The translations under genes and the position numbers were made by a program. Of a DNA stretch of 38,715 bases, positions 32,450 through 38,715 are shown piece after piece. Under the pieces are notes generated by a model, which did not search any database, was not told the DNA's origin, and worked only from the letters and a program-made list of their open reading frames with translations. Position 1 is the first letter of the stretch, and the number at the start of each line of letters is the position of its first letter. This DNA comes from Hydrogenothermaceae bacterium (GTDB lineage: Bacteria; Aquificota; Aquificia; Aquificales; Hydrogenothermaceae): NCBI GenBank assembly GCA_015519975.1, contig WIAL01000030.1:1-38715 (forward strand), written 5' to 3'.

Positions 32450-33856
32450 ATGTTTAATGTCCAGCAAAGAGAAATAATACCAGTTCCTGATAATGTAAAA
32501 AGAGCTCTAAAAGAGCTACTTGGTGAGCATAGAGTATTAGATGATGAAATGGACAGGCTTTTATACTCTTACGATGCTACAAGAATAAAAATGCTTCCAA
32601 ATGTAGTTGTTATACCTGAAAATGAAGAAGAAGTTCAAAAGGTTGTAAAAATCTGTTATGAGAATGATATTCCTGTAACACCAAGAGGAGCAGGCTCTGG
32701 ATATACTGGAGGAGCACTTCCTGTTAAAGGTGGAGTTTTAATATCTTTTGAAAAGATGGATAAAATCCTTGAAATAGATGAAGAAAACTCAATTGCAAGG
32801 GTACAGCCAGGAGTTGTTACGTTTAACTTACAAAAAGAAGTTGAAAAAAGAGGTCTTTTTTATCCACCAGACCCTGCAAGTTATAAATTCTGTACACTCG
32901 GTGGAAATGTTGCAGAAAATGCCGGCGGACCCAGATGTGTTAAGTACGGAGTTACAAGGGAATATGTAATGGAGCTAAATACAGTTATCCATACAGGAGA
33001 TATTATCCATACAGGAAGACCTACTTTAAAAGATGTTGCAGGATATGATATTACAAGACTTTTAATAGGAAGTGAAGGAACCTTAGGAATATTTACGGAA
33101 ATTACTTTAAAACTTATACCAAAACCAAAAGCAGCAAAAACGGTTAAAGCAATATTCTCAGATATAGCTGCAGTAGGTAAAACCGTTAAAGATATATTTA
33201 AAGCCGGAATTTCTCCATCTGCTCTTGAATTTATGGATAATCTTGCAATAAACGCAGTTGAAGATTTTGGACATTTTGGTCTTCCAAGAGATGCCGAAGT
33301 TTTACTTTTAATTGAAGTTGACGGTCATCCAAAGGCTGTAGATGAGGAAATAGTTGAAGTTGCAAGAATATGTGAAATGAATGGTGCACAGGTGGAAATT
33401 GCTAAAACACCTCAAGATGCAGCAAAACTCTGGGAAGCAAGAAGAGCTTTATCACCTGCAGTTGCAAAACTTGGAAGAACAAAAATAAATGAAGATATTG
33501 TATTTCCAAGAAGCTATTTACCTGAAGCCCTTCCAAGATTAAGAGATATAGGAAGAAAATACAACCTCAAAATGGTTAATTTTGGACATATTGGTGACGG
33601 AAATGTTCATGCAAACTTTATGATAAATGGACTTGATCCTGATGAAGTTGCGAGGGCAGAAAAGGCAGTAGAAGAAGTATTTAATCTTGCTCTTGAATAC
33701 GGCGGCTCTATTACAGGTGAACACGGAGTTGGAATAACAAAAGCTGCATTTATGAGAAAGCAGTTTAAACCGCAAGAAATGGACATTATGAGAAAGATTA
33801 AAAAAGTTTTTGACCCTAAAGATTTAATAAATCCAGGAAAAATGGATATAGATTAA
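32450..33856 (+). CDS. glcD: FAD-linked oxidase, GlcD type
   Basis: The 468-residue flavoprotein belongs to the glycolate oxidase subunit GlcD / D-lactate dehydrogenase family. The FAD domain has TPRGAGSGYTGGALPVKGGV (about 82-101), PDPASYKFCTLGGNVAENAG and DVAGYDITRLLIGSEGTLGI. The C-terminal FAD_oxidase_C domain ends in NFGHIGDGNVHANF, GGSITGEHGVG and VFDPKDLINPGKM. It oxidises a 2-hydroxy acid and passes electrons to a partner; GlcE and GlcF are not in the window. Glycolate salvage is possible but not shown. Confidence 0.88.
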   Translation: MFNVQQREIIPVPDNVKRALKELLGEHRVLDDEMDRLLYSYDATRIKMLPNVVVIPENEEEVQKVVKICYENDIPVTPRGAGSGYTGGALPVKGGVLISFEKMDKILEIDEENSIARVQPGVVTFNLQKEVEKRGLFYPPDPASYKFCTLGGNVAENAGGPRCVKYGVTREYVMELNTVIHTGDIIHTGRPTLKDVAGYDITRLLIGSEGTLGIFTEITLKLIPKPKAAKTVKAIFSDIAAVGKTVKDIFKAGISPSALEFMDNLAINAVEDFGHFGLPRDAEVLLLIEVDGHPKAVDEEIVEVARICEMNGAQVEIAKTPQDAAKLWEARRALSPAVAKLGRTKINEDIVFPRSYLPEALPRLRDIGRKYNLKMVNFGHIGDGNVHANFMINGLDPDEVARAEKAVEEVFNLALEYGGSITGEHGVGITKAAFMRKQFKPQEMDIMRKIKKVFDPKDLINPGKMDID

Positions 33857-33883
33857 AAAATAAAATTAATGGAGGGTAAGTAA

Positions 33884-34396
33884 ATGGAAGAACTAAATCA
33901 GGAGTTTGAGAATCTCCAAAAAAAAGTTAAGCATTTTCAAAGTGTTTTAGAAAGCTTAAGTAAAGAAATTGAAGAAGTTGACAAACAATTAAAAGAAACA
34001 AGAGAAGAATTAACCAAGAAAGAAGTTGAAATTTTAGAAGTAGAAAAACAGATTAAAGAGCTGCAGCATAAATTAACTGAAAAAAAGCAAAAGGCAAGCT
34101 ACCACAGAAAGTACATACAGCAAGCAGACTCTCCAAGAGAAAGAGAAAGACTTGAAGAACAAAGAAGAAAATTAATAAACGAAATTTTTGAACTTTATGA
34201 AAAACTTGATGAACTAAGAAAAAAACACGATGAGCTTGTTTTTGAAGAATCTCAGATTTCGGAAAAAGAATTGGAGCTTGAAAAGAAAAGACACAGACTT
34301 TTAGAAAAATATCATGCAATATTAAAAGAGTTAGAGTATTATTCAAATGAACTTAATAAACTTGTTCAAAGATTTCAAGGAAAACATCCTTTATAA
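33884..34396 (+). CDS. Coiled-coil protein, unrecognised
   Basis: The 170 residues are predicted to be nearly all alpha-helical coiled coil, very rich in Glu, Lys and Gln, with no cysteine, signal peptide or membrane segment. A break near YIQQADSPRERERLEEQRRK (about 82-101) may form a helical hairpin turn. It resembles the helical part of C4-type zinc-ribbon or tail-fibre-like proteins, but no zinc ribbon is present, so I assign no function. GGAGGG precedes ATG 33884. It lies 27 bp after glcD, and its 3' end overlaps the exported thioredoxin gene by 50 bp. Confidence 0.75.
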   Translation: MEELNQEFENLQKKVKHFQSVLESLSKEIEEVDKQLKETREELTKKEVEILEVEKQIKELQHKLTEKKQKASYHRKYIQQADSPRERERLEEQRRKLINEIFELYEKLDELRKKHDELVFEESQISEKELELEKKRHRLLEKYHAILKELEYYSNELNKLVQRFQGKHPL

Positions 34397-36200
34397 GACA
34401 TTTATAGGGGCTTTGTTGCCCCTTATTCTTTTATCTTTATCCTTTGCCAGTGAGATAAAATGGTACTCTTTTGAAGAAGGAATAAAAAAAGCCCAAAAAG
34501 AGAATAAACTTATATTGATGGACATTTATGCCAAATGGTGCCACTGGTGTAATGTTATCGAAAATACAACATATAGAGATAAAAAGGTTATTGAAATTAT
34601 AGAAAATTACTATATTCCAATTAGGGTTGACGCTGAAGAAAGACCAGATATAAACAAAAAGTACAATCAAGGAGGACTTCCTTCTACATTAATCCTGGAT
34701 AAAAATGGAAACATACTTTTTGGTGCAATATATGTTTCTCCTGAAGAAATGAGAAAATTACTGCTTCACTATGCTCATATGACACCTGAGGAAATAAGTC
34801 AAGAAGTCCAAAGGGTTAAATTAGAAAAAAAGTTAAAGATAAAAAGACTGGGAAGAAAATTAAAATCTAAAGAAATAACTCCAAAGCAGATAAAAAAAAC
34901 ATACAAATATATAAAACTTATCTATGATTACAAATACGGAGGACTTAAAGGGGTACCAAAATTCCCTAAAACAGAAATTCCTTACTTTTTAATGATTTAC
35001 GGCCTAATCTTTGAAGATAAAAATGCAGATAACCTTGCTATAAAAACATTAAATGCATATGAAAATTTAATTGATAAAGTAGAAGGTGGAATATACAGAT
35101 ACAGCGTAAATGAGTACTGGAGCGAGCCCCATTATGAAAAACTCCTAAAAGACCAGGCTGAACTTTCAATACTTTATTTTAACGGATACTCATTGTATAG
35201 AAATGGAAACTTTTTAAAAAATGCAAACCTTTTAATAAATTTTGCAAAAAATAAACTTTATGATAAAAAAACTGGTTATTTTTACAACTCCCAAGGTGCA
35301 GATATTGTTGATGATGAAGGAACCCTTTTAATGACAGGAGAAGAGTACTTCACAAAAGATGAAGAAGGCAGAGAAATTATAAAAGAGGCTTTAGGATATG
35401 GGCCTAGAATAGAAAGAAATATTTATTTTGCGAATAACGCTCTTATGGCAAATGCTCTTGTTTATTCTTTTGTTTACAACAATAACAGTGAGGATTTAAA
35501 AATAGCTGAAAAGCTCATAAACAACATAATAAATGACGGATTAAAAGAGAAAGGTGTAATCCATTCAAAAGATATTAAAGAGTATTACCTTTCTACTCAA
35601 GTTTACTTTTTAGAAGCTCTGCTGAACCTTTATCAGGTTACAGGAGATATTAAATATTTAAAACTGTCTAAAAAGATACTAAACATTTTAGATAAATACT
35701 ACTTTTCAAAAAAACTTGGGATATACGTTGATTTAAAAGACACTGGAATAAACCTTTCAAACATATCCTTCATAGATGATATATTTGCATTAAATGCACG
35801 TCTTGTAAAGGTTTTTTATCAGCTTCAGGTCTTTACAGGTGAAGATAACATGCAAGAAAAAATAGAAAAAATTACAAAAAAGCTGCCCTCAAAAGGAAAC
35901 TTTTATACATCAATTGCTTATTTTATAAATCTATATCCTCCAACTGTAGCTCATATCGTTGAAAACATCAGCAAAAAAGAAAATTTAATAAAAATTTCTT
36001 TCAAAATTTTCCCATTTTACCACTTTACACAGTTTATAGATGAAAATAATGCAAGCTTAGCAAGAAAACTTGGGTATGAAGAAAAAGGTATATACATATG
36101 TAATGCAAAAATGTGTTTTAAAAAAGTCTCAGATCCAAAAGATTTAGGAAAAGAAGTATTAAACGTTTTAAAAAAATATAAAGAATTTAATGCCTTTTAA
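34347..36200 (+). CDS. Exported DUF255 thioredoxin-like / six-hairpin protein (YyaL type)
   Basis: The N-terminal domain (about 35-150) is thioredoxin-like DUF255: LILMDIYAKWCHWCNVIEN with CHWC at 65-68, then VDAEERPDINKKY and GGLPSTLILD. Residues about 170-617 look like an alpha/alpha barrel of the YyaL/SSP411 type. An n-region and hydrophobic stretch (KTFIGALLPLILLSLSFA, 17-34) give a signal peptide, unlike most cytosolic members. ATG 34347 is the only standard start that keeps the charged n-region; it overlaps the upstream gene by 50 bp. A terminator-shaped hairpin lies within its signal-peptide codons. The 3' end overlaps the permease by 14 bp. Confidence 0.83.
   Translation: MNLINLFKDFKENILYKTFIGALLPLILLSLSFASEIKWYSFEEGIKKAQKENKLILMDIYAKWCHWCNVIENTTYRDKKVIEIIENYYIPIRVDAEERPDINKKYNQGGLPSTLILDKNGNILFGAIYVSPEEMRKLLLHYAHMTPEEISQEVQRVKLEKKLKIKRLGRKLKSKEITPKQIKKTYKYIKLIYDYKYGGLKGVPKFPKTEIPYFLMIYGLIFEDKNADNLAIKTLNAYENLIDKVEGGIYRYSVNEYWSEPHYEKLLKDQAELSILYFNGYSLYRNGNFLKNANLLINFAKNKLYDKKTGYFYNSQGADIVDDEGTLLMTGEEYFTKDEEGREIIKEALGYGPRIERNIYFANNALMANALVYSFVYNNNSEDLKIAEKLINNIINDGLKEKGVIHSKDIKEYYLSTQVYFLEALLNLYQVTGDIKYLKLSKKILNILDKYYFSKKLGIYVDLKDTGINLSNISFIDDIFALNARLVKVFYQLQVFTGEDNMQEKIEKITKKLPSKGNFYTSIAYFINLYPPTVAHIVENISKKENLIKISFKIFPFYHFTQFIDENNASLARKLGYEEKGIYICNAKMCFKKVSDPKDLGKEVLNVLKKYKEFNAF
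34406..34423 (+). terminator. Terminator-like hairpin inside the DUF255 signal-peptide codons
   Basis: AGGGGC (34406-34411) pairs with GCCCCT (34418-34423) around TTTGTT, followed by TATTCTTTTA. It starts 10 bp after the coiled-coil gene stop, where a terminator is expected, yet it lies inside the next reading frame. It may act as a partial terminator or attenuator, or may be coincidence of codons. Confidence 0.5.
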
Positions 36201-36996
36201 TTAATGACTTAAATAGTAAAACTCCTCCAAACACAAATGAGTATAAAAATACAATAAAAGCCCCTGCTGGAAGGTCATAAATGTATGATATGTAAATACC
36301 GGTAAGAACAATGATACAGCTAAATACTACTGAAAATAAAATTATTTTTTTGTAGTGCCAGAAAAACTGGGAAGCAAAAGCAGCTGGTAAAATCATCATT
36401 GCAGAGGCAAGTATTACACCTACAAGTTTTACAGATAAAACAGTTGCAATAGCTATTAATGTTATAAGCGTGTAATAGTAAAAACTTGTGTTAACACCTG
36501 CAGAATAAGCTACATCTTCATCAAAACAGCAAAACATAATTTTTTGGAAAAATAAATATAAAAAGAGCAAAGTAAAAAACGTAAAAGCTGTAAGCATATA
36601 AACGTCTGTATTCGTAATTGTTAAGATATTACCAAATAAAAATGTAAATAGGTCAGAACTGTAATTTGGAACAAGTGAAATTATCAAGACACCAAAAGCC
36701 ATTGAAAATGAAAAAAGTATTCCTATAGAAACATCTTCATGAAGCTTTCCATGTTTTGATATATATCCAATTAAAAATCCAACTACAATAGAAAAGATAA
36801 GACCTGTGATTGTAGGATTTAACCCGAGGTAAAATCCTATCGCAAGACCGCCAAAAGCAGCGTGAGATATCCCAACGTTTATAAACGACCAGTTTTTAAC
36901 AACTATAAATAAAGATAAAACAGAAAGTAAAACAGCAAGAAGAAGTCCACCAACTATAGCATTTTTTATAAAGCTTATTTCCAGTAAATCAATCAT
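36187..36996 (-). CDS. Metal ABC transporter permease (ZnuB/MntB family)
   Basis: This inner-membrane permease of the ABC-3 family has 269 residues with about eight predicted helices. Family segments are NWSFINVGISHAAFGGLAIG (about 33-52), the cytoplasmic KHGKLHEDVSIGILFSFSMA loop that contacts the ATPase, and SVKLVGVILASAMMILPAA near 205. The metal could be zinc, manganese or iron. It lies 2 bp after the ATPase gene in the same leftward unit. No substrate-binding protein gene lies in this unit. Confidence 0.92.
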   Translation of the reverse strand: MIDLLEISFIKNAIVGGLLLAVLLSVLSLFIVVKNWSFINVGISHAAFGGLAIGFYLGLNPTITGLIFSIVVGFLIGYISKHGKLHEDVSIGILFSFSMAFGVLIISLVPNYSSDLFTFLFGNILTITNTDVYMLTAFTFFTLLFLYLFFQKIMFCCFDEDVAYSAGVNTSFYYYTLITLIAIATVLSVKLVGVILASAMMILPAAFASQFFWHYKKIILFSVVFSCIIVLTGIYISYIYDLPAGAFIVFLYSFVFGGVLLFKSLIKRH

Positions 36997-36998
36997 TT

Positions 36999-37772
36999 TT
37001 ACCTCTTAAAGTCCATATGAAAATGCTCACAGGATACACATTCAGGAGAATGAACAAGTAGTTTAACTTCTGTTCCATAAAGTTTTTCAAGTATATCTTT
37101 CTGGAAAAATCCTTTTATATCTCCAAGGTAATGCATGTATTTGTTTAGCCCTATAACTTTATCGACAAACTCTGCAACAGTTCCGACATCATGGGTTACC
37201 ATAACAATAGATATACCCTTTTCGTCTCTTATTTTTTTTAAAAAATCATAAAAACTTTCCTGTGCAACAACATCTATACCTGTTGACGGCTCATCTAAAA
37301 ATATTATTTTTGGCTCCTGAGCTATTACCCTTCCTATAGATACCCTTTGCTGCTGTCCTCCTGATAAATCACTGTAGTGTCTATAGGCGTGCTTTTCCAT
37401 ACCAACTATTTTTAAAATATCTAAAGCTTTTTTAATTTTTTCTTTTTTTGAAAGTTTTGAGTGTATAAAACCAAATAAAACAACATCAAGAGCTGAAAGA
37501 TAAGTTTTTGTAGGAAGTACAGGTTTTTGAGGAAGATATCCTACTTTTCCTATTCTAACAGCCTCTTTTGGATTTTTCCCTAAAAGCCTAACATAACCTT
37601 TTTTTGGTTTTATAAAACCAAGGCATGTTTTTAAAAGGGTAGTCTTACCACCTCCGTTTGGTCCAACTATTGCAACTATTTCACGCTCAAAAATATCAAG
37701 ATTAATATCTTTCAAAATCTCTTTACCATTTAAAGCTACTTCTAAATTCTTAACTTCTAAAACTTTTTCCAT
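36999..37772 (-). CDS. Metal ABC transporter ATP-binding protein (ZnuC/MntB type)
   Basis: From ATG 37772 the ATPase has 257 residues; TTG 37784 would overlap the dehydrogenase stop and has no spaced ribosome site. Walker A is VGPNGGGKTTLLKTCLG, Q-loop GYLPQKPVLP, signature LSGGQQQRVSIGR, Walker B IIFLDEPSTGID and H-loop VMVTHDVG. The last 17 residues carry HSPECVSCEHFHMDF, a His/Cys cluster rarely seen in the family core, which could bind the transported metal. It pairs with the permease 2 bp downstream and follows the dehydrogenase by 4 bp. Confidence 0.93.
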   Translation of the reverse strand: MEKVLEVKNLEVALNGKEILKDINLDIFEREIVAIVGPNGGGKTTLLKTCLGFIKPKKGYVRLLGKNPKEAVRIGKVGYLPQKPVLPTKTYLSALDVVLFGFIHSKLSKKEKIKKALDILKIVGMEKHAYRHYSDLSGGQQQRVSIGRVIAQEPKIIFLDEPSTGIDVVAQESFYDFLKKIRDEKGISIVMVTHDVGTVAEFVDKVIGLNKYMHYLGDIKGFFQKDILEKLYGTEVKLLVHSPECVSCEHFHMDFKR

Positions 37773-37776
37773 TATT

Positions 37777-38715
37777 TTAGTCAACTCTCACTACTATTTT
37801 CCCAAAGAACTGCCTGCTCAAAAGTTTTTCATATGCTTTTTTAACATCTTCAAATTCAAATACAGAGTCGATAACTGGTTTTAAAGTATCAGGAAACAGT
37901 TTTAAATAATCAAAAACTTCTCCTTTCGTTCCCATATAAACGCCGTGAATAGTTTGATTTTTTCCAAAAATTTTCCTTAAATTTATATTTACATCAGCTC
38001 CTGTTGTTGTTCCAAAAGTTATAACATTTGAGCCCTTTTTACCACATTCTAAAGAACCGTTAAATGTCTTACTTCCTATATGATCAACTACAACATCACA
38101 AAGCTGTCCGTTGGTGATTTCTTTAACTTTTTCTACAAAATCTTCATTTTTATAGTTAATAACGTAATCAGCTCCTATCTGTTTTGCCTTTTCTACTTTC
38201 CAGTCATCTCCCACCGTAGTTATAATTGTTGTATTGAAAGCCTTTGCTATTTGAATTCCGGCAGTTCCAACGCCTGAACCACCACCGTGGATTAAAATCG
38301 TGCCTCCCTGCTTTATTTTTCCTCTCGTAACTATAGAATGCCACATAGTTGTATATGTTATTCCTATTGCAGATGCTTCTTCAAAAGTAAGACCTTCTGG
38401 TTTTTTAAAAACATTTACAGCAGGAACTTTTACATACTCAGCAGAAACTCCGTTTTCAATAACCCCAAGCACCCTAAACTGACTGCATTCATTATCTTTA
38501 CCAGATAAGCATTTCTCACAGTATCCGCATGAAAGACCTGGGTAAACAATAACTTCATCACCTACCTTTACATTCTCAACATTTTTACCAACCTTTTCTA
38601 CAACACCTGATGCATCAGATGCAAATATATGAGGCATCGGAATCTCAGTTGGATATTTACCTTCCATTACCCATATATCAAGGTGGTTTAAAGAAAAAGC
38701 CTTTACTCTAACTAA
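37777..38715 (-). CDS. Zinc-type alcohol dehydrogenase family protein, 5' end outside the window
   Basis: The reading frame runs on through the window end; codons before ATG 38667 read VKAFSLNHLDIWV, which is normal family sequence, so ATG 38667 is internal. The visible 312 residues include the structural-zinc cluster CGYCEKCLSGKDNEC, the nucleotide site IHGGGSGVGTAGIQIAKAF and DVVVDHIGSKTFNGSL. Where classical enzymes have the catalytic-zinc cysteine, the sequence reads NHLD, and the usual GHE segment is FASDASG. It therefore probably works without catalytic zinc, like quinone-reductase-type relatives. The substrate is unknown. The metal ABC genes follow. Confidence 0.9.
   Translation of the reverse strand, partial: LVRVKAFSLNHLDIWVMEGKYPTEIPMPHIFASDASGVVEKVGKNVENVKVGDEVIVYPGLSCGYCEKCLSGKDNECSQFRVLGVIENGVSAEYVKVPAVNVFKKPEGLTFEEASAIGITYTTMWHSIVTRGKIKQGGTILIHGGGSGVGTAGIQIAKAFNTTIITTVGDDWKVEKAKQIGADYVINYKNEDFVEKVKEITNGQLCDVVVDHIGSKTFNGSLECGKKGSNVITFGTTTGADVNINLRKIFGKNQTIHGVYMGTKGEVFDYLKLFPDTLKPVIDSVFEFEDVKKAYEKLLSRQFFGKIVVRVD

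Noticed and set aside
34406-34423. Treating the hairpin as an ordinary terminator that ends the upstream transcript
   Set aside because: It lies inside the reading frame of the next gene, which has no other plausible promoter or start, so full termination is unlikely. Listed with moderate confidence instead.

Overview
The window is AT-rich (roughly two-thirds A+T by eye) and densely packed. Genes sit on both strands, often with 1-16 bp overlaps, and none of the gaps exceeds about 140 bp. Protein content suggests a thermophilic, chemolithotrophic bacterium of the Aquificota, probably Hydrogenothermaceae and Sulfurihydrogenibium-like. The pointers are Lys/Glu-rich proteins, a stand-alone DUF752 tRNA methyltransferase, a DUF3373-type outer-membrane barrel, sulfur-associated families (DsrE, rhodanese, DUF302), flagellar genes and a TrpRS with an apparent Fe-S motif. 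The taxonomic call is inference. At least eight genes use TTG starts with strong Shine-Dalgarno sequences.

Layout. 1-101: right end of an IS200/IS605/IS1341-type (TnpB) element, with the folded 3' part of its omega RNA, fused to the 5' end of a small P-loop kinase gene. 567-4616 (-): a seven-gene run of a small membrane protein, a DUF302-like anchored protein, a PTPS-III-type pterin enzyme, a secreted beta protein, RsmI, an FAH-family hydrolase and MnmD. A divergent promoter region separates it from serA and gap (+). 7354-10078 (-): a Uma2-type nuclease, then DUF4405-like, DsrE-like and trpS genes. 10122-13227 (+): an M20 amidohydrolase and two unrecognised membrane proteins. 13224-14890 (-): a STAS protein and a HATPase-GNAT fusion that resemble a partner-switching module. 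14958-17290: tsaE (+) facing ffh-rpsP-khpA (-). 17357-29650 (+): PAP2 phosphatase, M16 homologue without its zinc site, SpeE, MTH1187-family protein, Rad50/SbcC-like ATPase, CoaBC, GGDEF-EAL protein, a small exported protein, an outer-membrane barrel and AguB. 29640-31817 (-): MotE-like, FliJ-like, a radical SAM protein and a rhodanese. 31923-36200 (+): an anchored protein, GlcD-like oxidase, a coiled-coil protein and an exported DUF255 thioredoxin. 36187-38715 (-): a metal ABC permease and ATPase, and an alcohol dehydrogenase cut by the window edge.

Connections. AguB and SpeE are both steps of the agmatine-to-spermidine route. MnmD, RsmI, TsaE, TrpRS, Ffh, S16 and KhpA serve translation. SerA and GAPDH link triose metabolism to serine. 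The most unusual items are the TnpB element end that supplies a kinase gene's start, the STAS/HATPase-GNAT pair, the Glu-for-Cys pterin enzyme, the Fe-S motif and large insertion in TrpRS, and a terminator-shaped hairpin inside a signal-peptide coding region. I see no CRISPR array, tRNA, rRNA or phage cluster.
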